This document shows, piece after piece, positions 50,953 to 62,127 of a DNA stretch of 64,000 bases. Source of the stretch: Nothopassalora personata (Eukaryota; Ascomycota; Dothideomycetes; Mycosphaerellales; Mycosphaerellaceae); the NCBI GenBank assembly GCA_033816765.1, contig CM066295.1, forward strand, positions 1,674,001-1,738,000, in the 5' to 3' direction. The translations under genes were made by a program, and so were the position numbers. Within the stretch, counting starts at the first letter, position 1. The number at the start of each line of letters is the position of its first letter. Below the pieces are notes generated by a model. The model made no database searches, was not told the DNA's origin, and saw only the letters and a list, made by a program, of their open reading frames with translations.

Positions 50953-53719
50953 ATGGGCAATTCTTGCAGCAACATTGTGAGCCTACGAAACTCAATCCGC
51001 GCCCATCTCACACGTGGAAAACTATCTTGCTGACCTACACACAGAATCAGAGCAGCGACAGCAATATCGGTTCGGCACAATCCGCCGATGAGAACAAGTC
51101 GAATTCCGCCTCGTCGGTACTCTCCACCCTCGCACCAGTTGCCCTCTATGCGCTGGTGTATGCAATTCTCTTCCTCGTCCTGAGAGAGAGATTTCCACGC
51201 TACTACAGACCAAGGACATTTGTCGGCAGTCTTCGAGATGAAGCAAAGACACCCCGACCCAAGGATGGCGTGTGGAACTGGGTTGCCGAGTTCTGGTCAA
51301 TGCCGGACACCTACGTCCTCAACCACCACACGCTTGATGGCTATCTCTTCTTGAGGTTTCTCAAGATATGCGTGATAATGTGCCTGGTGGGATGTCTGAT
51401 CACATGGCCAGTCTTGTTTCCAATCAACGCCACTGGTGGTGGAGGAAAGCAGCAATTCGACCTGTTGACGTTTGCGAATGTTTCCGACACCTCGACTGGC
51501 GGCTATTACAAGTACTTTGCCCATGCAGGCTGTGCCATCATATTCTTCAGCTTCGTCGTCTATATGATCACACGGGAGAGGTATGTTATGGGGGTGGTGA
51601 CAATCAGGACCCTACTGACCTGTGGTGTCCTAGCATCTTCTACATTAACCTTCGCCAGGCATACCTTATGTCTCCACTTTACGCCAGCCGTATCTCTTCG
51701 CGTACCGTGCTCTACACATCGGTACCAGAGGAGTACATGGATGAAGGCAAGCTTCGCCGCATGCTCGAACCAGGCGTCCGACGTATATGGCTACAGACCG
51801 ACTGCAAGGATCTTGAAGAGAATGTTGAGAACCGCGACAAGACCGCCATGAAGCTGGAGGCTGCTGAGACTAAGCTTGTCAAACTGGCCAATGGAAATCG
51901 TATCAAGGCTGCGAAGAAGGCCGAAGGGGTTGACTCCGAGGAAGCTGCCATCGGCGAACGCAACAGCACGGCTGAGCAGTACATCAAGGCAAAGGATCGT
52001 CCAACCCACCGACTAAAGCCACTAATCGGCAAGAAGGTGGACACTATCCAGTGGTGCCGCAACGAGCTCCAGAAGCTCATCCCGAAAGTCGACGCAGAGC
52101 AGGCCAAGCACATGTCTGGACAAGCGAAGCGCCTCAACTCTGTCTTCGTTGAGTTCGAGACAACATCGGAAGCGCAGGCTGCCTACCAGAGTTTGACGCA
52201 CCACCAAGTCCTGCAGATGTCTCCTCGCTTCATTGGTATGACACCAGAAGAGGTCATTTGGAAGAACCTCTCAATCAAGTGGTGGGAGCGCATCGTTCGG
52301 CAGATCGGAACTACTACCTTTGTGGTCGCACTGATCATATTCTGGTCCATCCCTGTCGCAGTGGTGGGTGCCATCTCCAACATCAACTACCTCACTTCCT
52401 GCCTGCCATGGCTGGATTTCATCAACGATATTCCGGGAGTCATCCTGGGTGTCGTCACTGGTCTACTGCCAGTCATCCTGCTGGCTGTGCTCATGTCATT
52501 CCTGCCCGTCATCCTTCGCGCGATGGCAAAGATTGGAGGAGCGCCAACTGCGAGCGCTGTTGAGCTGACTGTCCAGAACTCCTACTTCGCCTTCCAGGTG
52601 GTGCAGGTCTTCCTGGTAGCAACCCTCGGTTCAGCAGCATCGTCTGTTGTGCAATCTGTGATCGAAGATCCATCCAGCGTTACAACTGTTTTGGCGAAGC
52701 AGATTCCTCTGGCAAGCAACTTCTACCTCTCCTACTTTATCCTACAGGGTCTTGGTATTGTGAGCAGTCTGCTCTTGGGTCTGGTTGGACTCATCATGTT
52801 TTTGGTCTTGGGCAAGATCCTCGACAAGACTCCACGCAAGATGTACAAGCGCTGGATCTCGCTGTCAACTCTGGGCTGGGGCACTCTCTTCCCAGTCTAC
52901 ACGAACTTGTTCGTGATCGCCATGTGCTACGCCGCGATCGCGCCATTGGTCATGGGATTTGCGGCTGCTGGCTTGTTTCTTTTCTACTTCGCGTACAGAT
53001 ACAACTTGCTGTTCGTCTCGAACGCCGTCATCGACACGAAGGGCCTGGTCTATCCACGCGCGCTGAAGCACCTTTTTGTCGGCATTTACATCGCCACTGG
53101 TTGCCTAATCGGACTCTTCGCCATTGCCACTGGCACTAGCGTTGGAGCTGTCGGTCCACTGATCCTGATGATCCTCTTCTTGGTCTTCACTGCTCTCTAC
53201 CACATGAGCCTCAACGCCGCTATGGACCCCCTCCTCACATACCTGCCAAAGTCTCTGGACGCTGAGGAGCGCCGCCTTCTCGAAGTCGAACACGGCAACG
53301 GTGTTGGCGAAGGCGATAGATACGCTGATGGCGAGGCGGCGAAGGAAGCTCGTGATTCTAACGGCAACTACGAGCTTGGCCCAGCTCCTCACAAGAAGCC
53401 GAACTTTCTCATAAAGTGGCTACGACCAGATATCTACACTGACTACCAGACCATGCGACGCCTGGTGCCAAAGGATATCGCTGTTCACTACACCCGCGAG
53501 GTGGAAGAGACGGCATTCTTCAATCCAGCCATCACGAGCCCCACGCCCCTTCTCTGGATTCCGCGCGATCCCGTCGGTATCAGTAGACAAGAGATTCGCG
53601 AGACGTCTAAGATTATTCCGATGACTGACGAAGGCGCTTACCTCGATGCGAAGAACAAGGTCTGCTGGGACGCCAAGGATGGACGACCACCGATTTACGA
53701 AGAGAAAATCTACTACTAG
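50953..53719 (+). CDS. CSC1/OSCA/TMEM63-family (DUF221) membrane channel
   Basis: Three exons, 50953-50976, 51045-51580 and 51634-53719, introns 68 and 53 nt; 881 aa. Exon 1 (MGNSCSNI) is inferred from a well-placed ATG and donor and is the least certain part. N-terminal helices begin with LAPVALYALVYAILFLVL. A cytosolic PHM7-type domain follows (TSVPEEYMDEGKLRRMLEPG, FVEFETTSEAQAAYQSL). Then comes the multi-helix RSN1_7TM core (TTTFVVALIIFWSIPVAVVG, GVVTGLLPVILLAVLMSFLP, TNLFVIAMCYAAIAPLVMG). The C-terminus has the extension found in many fungal members (DIAVHYTREVEETAFFNPAI). Relatives are osmo- or mechanosensitive, calcium-permeable channels in the plasma or endomembranes. Family assignment is secure. 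Confidence 0.92.
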
Positions 53720-54455
53720 ATGCGTATGCTGAAGTTGGAACAGCGTGGAGTTGAAGGCTGGATTCCCGTTCGATGGGAGGTCAAACGAATATACCCAAAG
53801 TGCTTGTTTCCTTTTAAGTTATGGTTCGGGTGATCGATAATGAAGCAGACTCCGTGCGAACGCTGCTAGACACCCTTGGACCTAGTATTGAGGATGAAGA
53901 ATGAGTATGACGAATATACATCGATTCATGAATGACCAATGAGTTCCGGCCTGTCTTCGCATGTCGCATACCCGTTTTCTAAGCGAAAGGTAGCTTCGCG
54001 AAGCATCGGCTGCGGCCACAATGTCTATCAGAAGACTGTTGGGACTTGAGCTAATCTACTTTTCGAGATCAGGTTCCTCCTTCAGCCTCCTGACGATATA
54101 CAAGAGCCAAGCTGCCGCCCCACCGAATTCGAGCGTGGCACCACTCGATAGAAGGTGCGTACGTTCCACATGCGGCCGAAGCCTATATCCTGACTTAGCT
54201 GAATCGATCTCGAGCCAAGTGTAGTGCATTAACGACAGGCACTGCCTTAGGTACAGACACCCAAGCTATCACGAAACGGACAATGTCTACAGACTCCTCG
54301 TGGCGGTGGCGGGACCGTGGTTCACGTCGCCTTCGTACTAGGGTTGAGAATGGATGGTCTACGGCTCATACAGGCTGTGGGCATTGCAATTATACTGCTG
54401 ACTTTGTAATTTTCTGTACAGTGAGTGGATGATGCTGGACTTTTTTGGAGATTGA
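53720..54455. other. Intergenic region, no gene seen
   Basis: Holds the 3' flank of the CSC1-like gene. A 67-codon ORF near 54021-54224 has no recognised features. Confidence 0.4.
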
Positions 54456-54789
54456 AGTTGGAACGACCACACCCACAGCTCACGAACTACACAGACACCA
54501 GTGGCCTGGGGCGGTCAGTCCGGCATAATCTCAGGAATCCCAATCTCCACATTCGACTTCGTTCCCTTCTGCAAGAACTTACAGAACGACGGCAGCATCG
54601 CTCTCAGTCAGGTTGATCCAGAGACTGGCCAGGTGATTTGCTCCGCGTGTGTTCACGATCCACGAATCGGGGATGATTATGACTGTGGGCCTTCAGAGTG
54701 TCAGGTTGGTGCGCACTTTGATTTCTTCTACCAGGAAAGGAGTCTGGACTTTGCCATGAAGGCGAGAGGGCGGTGTCGGGTGTACTCTA
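54456..54789 (+). other. Unassigned Cys-containing coding-like stretch
   Basis: An open frame from 54456 reads WGGQSGIISGIPISTFDFVP, then ALSQVDPETGQVICSACVHD, DYDCGPSECQVGAHFDFFYQ and [11 protein letters not shown]. Composition and regular Cys spacing look protein-like. No start codon, signal peptide or family is recognised. It runs straight into the glucosyltransferase relic but does not match the normal N-terminal part of that family. It may be an exon of a lost gene. Confidence 0.35.
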
Positions 54790-56596
54790 ATGCAATGGTG
54801 CGCAGAGGAGCTGGGAATGCTGCTACATATGATGTTCACCATGCCGTACTCTCCTACGCAAGCTTTCCCACACCAACTGGCCAACATCCGGTCCTCGAAT
54901 ACCGACCCTCAACTGACCAACTTTCAGAAGCTATACTATGACTGGACTTTTTTCGTGGCAGGGATTAGCCCATGTGGTCAACAGTTTCCGTAGAAAGTGC
55001 CTGGCTCTGGATCCTGTGAGTGTACAGTGGGCTCTGGGGATGCTTCAACCAACGGCTTCATCTACCTCACACATATTGCTGATCCCAGGCTCTCTTGTCC
55101 AACCCTACGGACTGGCCATCTCATGTCTCCATCTCGGGCTTCTATTACCTCAAGTCATCGGAGTATGTCCCGCCGCCTGAGCTTCAAGTCTTTCTTGATT
55201 CTGGCCGAAGCCTGCGTATATCGGATTTGGAAGCATAGTCCTGGACGATTCCGATGCGTTGACGAAGCTCATATTCGAGGCCATGAGCAAGACTGGCTGG
55301 CGTGTCCTTTTTTCTGAAAGCTGGGGAGGCATAGGCGCTGACAACACCGCAAAAGGCGTCCTCATGCTCGGTAACGTGCCACACGATTGGCTCTTCAAGC
55401 ACGGCTTCTGTGTCGTTCATCTTCGGTCGAGAATTTGGCCTTGGCTGGTATGATGGGATGACTGGCTTGGTCACTCAACCCTGGAATGGCGCGCAGAAAG
55501 AGTGTGTCGTTGGTCTTGTCCAAGGAATCGGCAAGGGCATGGCAGGTTCATAGCGAAGCCGCTCGGTGGTACTGCTGGTGTACTCGGGCATAGAATGCGA
55601 GGTATGCACAAGGAAGCTCAGAAAGCTTTTGGTAGCCACGCCGGACGCTACACTGTGGCATCAAGAGTGGCTCGAGGATATGAGGAATGGGTGAAGCGTT
55701 CGGAGACGGAAAGTAGGATGTCATGGATCGATGGCAATCGATTCGAAAGCACTTGAAGAAGCGCAACGAAGAGGTGTTGAAAGATGTGTTAAGCTCACAG
55801 CAGGAAGCCACGGAAGACGGATCAGTCCTCGGTAAGAGTGCAGGCGCTGCGAGCCTCGCTGAAACCCTTGAAAGCCCAGATGCTCTGACGCTTGACTGTG
55901 AGAGTCTTATGCGAGCTGCGGTTGCATCACGGTCCTCGCTGAGTTTAGCCAACGAGATCAGAAACAGCGAAGACACGCTGAACACGCATGGGACCAATCG
56001 AACAAGCCGAGTGCCGGATCCACAGGCATCTGGTGGATGGGCGGGACAAGGACCCGCTCCAGCAGATCCAAAGTCTTGTATCCCAGCTTCAGATCCAACG
56101 ATAAGGACCTCCAGATCAGCCGATGAGCCACGAGTCTTCGCTGCCTGCACAAGCGGGTAGCACCCTTGAAAGGCGAGTAAACAGCAGTCAACATATTTCG
56201 CGATACAGACAACATCTCGTGGGTACCACGCAACAGGACTTCGAGGCGCAACAACAGCAGAGCAGTCACCGAGAGAAATCGACAGGAGAGAGAAGTGAAG
56301 AACAGATTGTGCTGGAATATGTTAAGAAGCAGAGTCTGTTGGAAGGGCAGCATCTGAAGAAGACCAAAGGCAAAGCCCGTGCTAGTGCAGAGGATGAACT
56401 GGATGAAAACTTGCAGCAGGCAATGAGGTCGAGTCTTCATGGGGATCTGGCGAAGAACGGGGTTGCGTTAGGTACGCATTCACGATCCATGCGTCAAGGT
56501 CCGCCTCGAGATAATCAGAACACGCCTAGTCACATGCACTTGGCTTCCATGGCTCAATTATCTGCAGGCGGCTCATTTCGCGACGTTGAAATCTGA
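54790..56596 (+). pseudogene. Sterol-glucosyltransferase-like (GT1, UGT80/ATG26-type) relic
   Basis: Recognisable segments follow the family order in different frames: [20 protein letters not shown] (about 54800), [20 protein letters not shown] (about 54955), DWPSHVSISGFYYLKSSEYV (about 55110), PKPAYIGFGSIVLDDSDALT (about 55210), YDGMTGLVTQPWNGAQKE (about 55450), GYEEWVKRSETES (about 55680), and the charged tail EEQIVLEYVKKQSLLEGQHL (about 56300). Between GFYYLKSS and PKPAYIG the frame shifts by one missing base near 55203. The UDP-sugar motif expected after VVH (HGGAGTT) is missing, through a deletion near 55410-55440. The intact family glucosylates sterols; this copy is inactive. Confidence 0.8.
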
Positions 56597-57271
56597 CGAG
56601 GCTTGCGAGAGAATGCTTTGAGCTTTGTCATGTGCTCGAAGTTTTGACACTTACAAACAACACCGCACTTCAGCTCTGATTTACCGAGCTCTTTACACCA
56701 CAGACCAACTGAGTCCGAGCTACAGGCTACCATGACATCGACAGTGCCACGTCTCTCAGGTGGCTTAACGCCTCACTTCTCCAACACGCCACTGCCGATA
56801 TCCTCGCTGTCCCAGTCACTAAGAAAAAGAGCAAACGCCGCCAGTCGACACTACACAACATCACAGAAGATGCAGGCCGTGACTAGCACCGTGCATTCTT
56901 CTTCCAAAGCGGCTGTCATACGTCCTTGTTTACTTGCTTGACTTGACTAACAATATCGCATGTTACTTGCTTGGGTGTTTTACTACCTTGCTTGATTGAC
57001 TTGAAGGGACAATTTGTCAAGCAAGCAGTCAAAACAGATCAAGTTGATTGCTTGATGCCACCACTGGTATGGGCAGGCTGAGCTGGTGGCGTTTGGTGCC
57101 TGTAAAGTGCTCTTATCCCTGGCTTGGCTAGAGCTCTGTACAACACGACCAGACAAAACGGCTAGGCAGATGCCACGCAATGCTTGAATGCCTCATAACC
57201 ATGGCTGGGGTCCGCCTGTGCGTGCATAAAGTCCCAATCGGACCACCCTCCGCTATTCTCCTGCCACACCC
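56597..57271. other. Intergenic region, no gene seen
   Basis: Contains CTTG-rich low-complexity sequence near 56930-57050 (repeated TTGCTTG/TTGACTTG words). No supported gene. Confidence 0.4.
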
Positions 57272-58012
57272 TCAAGTCAAGTCACTGAACACCTCTCCTC
57301 CCTCGCCACCTCCCACCAAGAAATAATCATGAGCTACTGTACACGCACTACTGGCGCATTCCCCTCCGCGAAGCCTCTCAAAATGATCGGGCCACGAAAT
57401 CTTGCGGACACGAAGCTCCTCATCAAAGAGGCCAGCATCAAGCTCTGTTGCGACGAGGACGATTCCAGAAGAACTTCCCGTACTGCATGAGAGGTCAATC
57501 AGAGACTGATTCGCCAGAGACTGCAGCTCCGCCAGTGTGATGTTCTGCAGAAGACGTTTGATATCACTGATTCTTACCTTCTCGACGACTTTCCGCAACA
57601 GAGACTCTTGCTTTGACTATGTAAGCCGACGATTTTGACTAGTCGCAGCTTCAAAACCAGGTGAATGACTGAATTGCATAGCGCACTGGTGTAGTCCACC
57701 CACTCGCTTCCTCTCGAGCTGTAGACGAAGAGCATGGATGCACTCTCGCAGAGTCTTGAGATCTATGGCTCCCTCGTCCGACTGGCGAAGTGAGATGATT
57801 GTAGATGCTGTGGTAGCCAGGACCGTGGACAAAGAGGCCGAGAATGGCACAGCTGGGGAGCTCAAACGCTGATGCTCGACCATGCCTGTACTGCCCGTAC
57901 AAAGCCACCGCCAGTGGAAATGCAGCCCGCTAAGCTGCCGACCAGGACATTGCAATATGTCGGTTGCATCGACATTCTGCAGTTCGGGCACGCCTCTGCC
58001 GGTCTTACCCAA
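57272..58012 (-). CDS. Hypothetical protein, gene model unresolved
   Basis: Two adjacent minus-strand stretches look coding but lie in different frames: 58012-57617 (LATTASTIISLRQSDEGAI, then LKTLRECIHALRLQLERKR) and 57598-57272 (RISDIKRLLQNITLAELQSL, then LSCSTGSSSGIVLVATELDA and RKISWPDHFERLRGGEC). A 65-nt GTGGGT...CTAG intron near 57720-57650 is conceivable, but it does not lead into the second frame without a further short intron. It is either a multi-exon gene with boundaries I cannot settle or a frameshifted pseudogene. No family is recognised. Confidence 0.35.
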
Positions 58013-58883
58013 GACACCGTATGATCATCTAAATGAAGGATAGGGCTTAGTATAGATTCAAGAGGACATGTTGTTTGCCTGCGAGGGGTCCGTTCTGTCG
58101 ATGCACTCAGAACGAATGGTACGAAAGGCTCTTTCGCTGTGCCGCATTGGATGTTCGGATGACGTTACATCTCGTGTGCCAAGTTGCGGGAGGTCGAATC
58201 TTGGCAGCCAGGCACCAAGAAAGACACGTCTCCTCTTTCTCCTGCCTTCCCGTCTCGCATCAACACCAACATGTCTCAACACCAACATGTCTCGCAGCGC
58301 TTGGGCCGCTCCATCATCGCCAACGATATGATATGTAGTCAATTCGGCTGACAACGGCACGCGTTTCACGACTCGCTGGTGGTCCCCTTGCACGTCTGGG
58401 CGGGCAAGCAAGAACACCGCGCGGACCAGCAGCATCTGCAGCAAGACTGAGAAGATGACCAATGTCTCTTCACGCCTCAGGTTGGTGGTCGTTGACACAG
58501 TTGACATTGCCGGCGAAACGAGCCCCTATTCCATACGCCACATGGCGTCTACGCGGCCGTCAGCCAGCTGCATCTGGAATGGCTCCAATCTGCTCGTGCC
58601 ATCATCTTCATCCGATTCGCTCGCCAACGACTGTAAGCGGGATGAGGATTCTGGGCGCCAATGGTAAATATATCTCCTTTCCCTTCATCATTGCACAACT
58701 TATCGACAGGTGTCCCCCCCCCCCCCAATCCAACCACTCGTGGGCAAATTGTTCGCCTCTGTCAAGCCTGTGACATTTACCAAAGCGACAGGCACGAAAC
58801 TTCCGGCCATGAGCCGTGACAGGGGGCTCTGAAGCGTGAAGCAAATCCAAAAGTTCGACCAGGACCATTTCCATCGAGACGGG
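58013..58883. other. Intergenic region with poly-C tract
   Basis: Includes a run of about 13 C near 58714-58726. The last part is probably the promoter and leader of the GT17-like gene. No supported gene; the 149-codon minus-strand ORF at 58058-58507 has no recognised features. Confidence 0.4.
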
Positions 58884-60077
58884 ATGATTATCGGACCTGC
58901 TCTTGCGAAACGCAATGCGTTGATCGCATACGCAGTCATTGCCTCGCTCCTTCTTGTTGTTTTCTCCAGTCGCAATGCAGGCCAAGCCACGAAAAAGGGC
59001 TTTGGCTATGCAGGAGCACATGCCGACACCAAAGAGAGTGGTGTGTCGCCCGGCTCTAGGATGTTTTCCACGCCGGGACAGGTCGCCAACTACTGCAAGC
59101 AGCACAACTTCAAAGCATACAAGCCAAAGAGCACGGCCCATTCCCATCGGAAGATCTATGACACTTTTCTCTTCTCTAGCGAGCTGGACTGGTTAGAGAT
59201 ACGATTGAACACATTGGCGCCGTTCGTGGACTACTTCATAATTGTGGAGTCTCCTACGACTTTCACTGGAAGAGAGAAGCCACTATACCTGGAGCGGTTT
59301 TGGGGCAACTTCACCCAGTTTCACAAGAAGATCATTCGGAAAACGGTAATCGACCCCGGTCCAAGCCTTGGTCTCAGCACTTGGGCACACGAGGACTACT
59401 TCCGAAACTCAGTATTTAATGCCACATTCCCGTCACTCCTTTACACCGCGGAAGAGGCTCATGAAGGCGATGTGATCCTGTTAAGCGACGTGGACGAGAT
59501 TCCGAAGCCAGAGACGTTGCAAATCCTGCGGCATTGCGATATCCCCGATAGGCTTACTCTTCGAAGTCAATTCTACTACTACTCCTTCCAATGGTTACAC
59601 GTTGGTGAGCAATGGCCTCATCCGCAGGCTACCGTTTTTCATGGAATGGAAAACACAATATCCCCGAATGACCTTCGTCATGGCTACGGCGGTCCGACCA
59701 GCTGGATTCCTTTTTGGGGAATGATCAATAGATGGCGGCAGAAAGCTGATATCTGGGATGCCGCTTGGCACTGCTCGTCTTGCTTTGCCACTCTGGAAGA
59801 GATGCGGCAGAAGATGTCCAGCTTTTCGCATACACCTTTGAATACGGAAGAGAACCGAGACGAAGCTATTATGCTGCAACGGGTCCGCACCGGTCAGGAT
59901 CTCTTCGGCCGAAAGGGCGAACTCTACGACAGAGTAGACAACAACACTGATGTACCACCATTCATCTTGAAGCACAACAAGAGATTCCAGTACCTGCTGG
60001 ACCGAGACGGAGAAAATGCAGGATTCCAGCAATTTAGCCAGTGGCAGACCAGCGAATGGCAACCACCGGCAGTATGA
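58884..60077 (+). CDS. GT17-family glycosyltransferase (MGAT3-like fold), type II membrane protein
   Basis: Single exon, 397 aa from ATG 58884 (MIIGPALAKR); the frame is open 16 codons upstream but has no ATG there. A single anchor, NALIAYAVIASLLLVVFSS (residues ~11-29), precedes a lumenal catalytic domain. Family 17 blocks are visible: YDTFLFSSELDWLEIRLNTL, VDYFIIVESPTTFTGREKPL, WAHEDYFRNSVF, VILLSDVDEIPKPETLQILR (DVD motif), FYYYSFQWLH and AWHCSSCFATLEEMRQKMSS. The animal prototype adds a bisecting GlcNAc to N-glycans. Fungi generally lack that glycan, so the activity here is probably different. Golgi location is inferred from topology. Confidence 0.88.
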   Translation: MIIGPALAKRNALIAYAVIASLLLVVFSSRNAGQATKKGFGYAGAHADTKESGVSPGSRMFSTPGQVANYCKQHNFKAYKPKSTAHSHRKIYDTFLFSSELDWLEIRLNTLAPFVDYFIIVESPTTFTGREKPLYLERFWGNFTQFHKKIIRKTVIDPGPSLGLSTWAHEDYFRNSVFNATFPSLLYTAEEAHEGDVILLSDVDEIPKPETLQILRHCDIPDRLTLRSQFYYYSFQWLHVGEQWPHPQATVFHGMENTISPNDLRHGYGGPTSWIPFWGMINRWRQKADIWDAAWHCSSCFATLEEMRQKMSSFSHTPLNTEENRDEAIMLQRVRTGQDLFGRKGELYDRVDNNTDVPPFILKHNKRFQYLLDRDGENAGFQQFSQWQTSEWQPPAV

Positions 60078-61356
60078 CGATAGACACGTCAGTCAAGTTG
60101 GAATCGGCGTTTGTGGTGATTACAAACATAAGGCGTAGAAGATACCCGGAGACAGGAGGCACTTGATTTGAACATTCAAACTTCGCATTGACGATAATCG
60201 CATCGCCTTCTCTTTGCTGTTAAAAAGCACAGTTTGTAAGTGCACCATCAATACGCTGATCACCATGGGCATGGAGTGGTGGCTAAATCCAAGTCACTCG
60301 CACTTCTCTCGGCTCGAACGCCGGCACTGCAAGGTGAATAGTATGACAAGCATGACTGAACACCAGTTCCTCTATATGCTGATGAAGTGCACTGGTCAGC
60401 GAGGATTGAGTTCACACGTTTTTGATAAGCGGAATTCATTCGGCGGCGCCGTCATTTACGGCCAGCAATTGAGCCCCCAGATAGCTCTTGCCCTTCAATC
60501 CTCCAGCTATAACCACCGACCTCACCTCCCACGCCCAGTCAACCGGCAAAACTCGGAGATCAACCGCCCTCGCAGCGCCCTCTCACGAAGCTGACTCGTA
60601 CAAGCACTGTACGCTCACGATTGTGACCCGGAAAGTAAGCCGTGAGCATTCGATGCTATGCTGCATAACACAACCCGCAAAGACCTATAGGCCATGCCCA
60701 TGCCTCAACAAGCACGCGTGAGTGGTTGCGTAAGATTCCAGACCATAGCATTCCACGAGGCTGCGCAACCAATCACTGTGTGCACGTTCCGCATTCCGAA
60801 CGCCGTCGAGTTTCGCCGATCGTATTCTACCTGACGGATCCCGTTGCCGACATGCTCCCCTCTTGCCGCAATGACTGCCTCAACCTCACGTACAGTGTTA
60901 CCAGATGATGTATGTAGTCCTCATATCCCCCTCATTCTGCCGGATCGGTGTTGAAGAGTAAGTTGTGTCCGCAACATTCTCTCGACCCTCAGCAAGTCTT
61001 TATTTCTCTTTGTCTTTCGACAAGCGACTTTGGAGCTAGCCTGATCTTTGCACAATCGCCCCACCTGAAAGTCGACATACCTTACTGCCGAAGAAAGAGA
61101 AGACGCTGGAAACGGCAGAAGTTGCGATCTCTGCGAATAGTCAGATCCTTGCATTGGATGCTACAGTGAGGAGTGCATCGATACCACGTCCACTACCGCT
61201 CGAACGAGGAAAGAGCGATCCACCATCCTCTCGAACAAGGCAAGAACACTCGTGGCCCAACAATCACCACGTCACGCAGAGTGGGTCTATACCACCCCCC
61301 ACCCCCACACGACAGTACCGGAAAACACGCCTCGTGCCCACACACGAGCCGCAGAT
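60078..61356. other. Intergenic region, no gene seen
   Basis: About 1.3 kb. A 126-codon ORF at 60214-60594 has no recognisable features. C/A-rich sequence just before 61357 looks like a fungal 5' leader. Confidence 0.4.
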
Positions 61357-61908
61357 ATGAATACCCTCTCCCTCGTAATCAACGGCCGCACAGCCAGCGA
61401 CACCTCCCTGCTCCCCGAACGTCAACGCTCCAGGCTCACAACCCTACCCACACGCAAGAATTTGTCCCGCGCTTTCAGCGACCTCAGCACATTCGCCCTC
61501 GGCGAACCGGCCCTTTCCGCTCCGCCCTCACCAATGCTATCAGGTCAGACAACGGCCCGGCCTGGCCCTTCTGGCTCAAGACCCGGTAGTTCTGGATCAT
61601 GGCATCCCTTCTCCCGCTCCGGGTCCATGACTCCCTCCCTCCGGCCAGGCAGTCGAGGTAGTACTAAAGGGAGTCCCGGGTGGTATAACACGGAGAATAA
61701 TTTGACGCTGGAAGATTTCGCGAGGAAGTTGAATACAAGAGCTAAAAGGTTTGAGATTTGGCAGTCGAGGTGTGCGCAGAATGTTGTTATGGCGCTGTTG
61801 AGGCCTACGCCACTGGTGCTGTTCTTGTTGAATCCGTTGTGTTTGATTCTTTATGTGGTGATTGCGGTGGTTTGGGTGAGTAGTGGAAAGGGGGTCGTGG
61901 AGGGATGA
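61357..61908 (+). CDS. Hypothetical protein with C-terminal membrane segment
   Basis: 183 aa from ATG 61357 (MNTLSLVINGRTASDTS). The first 110 residues are Ser/Pro/Gly/Arg-rich and disordered. A short helical block, NLTLEDFARKLNTRAKRFEI, leads to a strongly hydrophobic stretch, ALLRPTPLVLFLLNPLCLIL and YVVIAVVW, near the C-terminus, suggesting a tail-anchored protein. A GTGAGT donor at 61876, directly after AVVW, could splice to an unseen last exon, so the last eight residues are uncertain. It converges on the XAP5 gene 219 bp away. No family is recognised. Confidence 0.55.
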   Translation: MNTLSLVINGRTASDTSLLPERQRSRLTTLPTRKNLSRAFSDLSTFALGEPALSAPPSPMLSGQTTARPGPSGSRPGSSGSWHPFSRSGSMTPSLRPGSRGSTKGSPGWYNTENNLTLEDFARKLNTRAKRFEIWQSRCAQNVVMALLRPTPLVLFLLNPLCLILYVVIAVVWVSSGKGVVEG

Positions 61909-62127
61909 AACAGTGAGGGAATGAGGAGAGGATGTTTTTTGTGGAGGATGGTAATGGCGTGCGGGGTGCGTTTTCGGCCTTGTTGGGTATGAGGTCCATG
62001 GGATATCTGGAGTGCTGGGAGAGGCAGTTTCTTCTTATGCATGGCCCTGGATTCTGTGGAGCAATGAGCTGGACATTCCTTCGATCCTTTAGCAGCGCCC
62101 GCCAGGCCATGGCTTGGAGCGTCATGA

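Noticed and set aside
50671..50980. His/Thr- and Cys/Val-repeat ORFs across the CA tract
   Set aside because: Direct translation of a dinucleotide repeat.
58608..59147. 179-codon minus-strand ORF over the start of the GT17-like gene
   Set aside because: Antisense to a well-supported coding region and without recognisable features.
60214..60594. 126-codon plus-strand ORF
   Set aside because: No family resemblance, no leader-like context, and it sits between supported genes; treated as chance.
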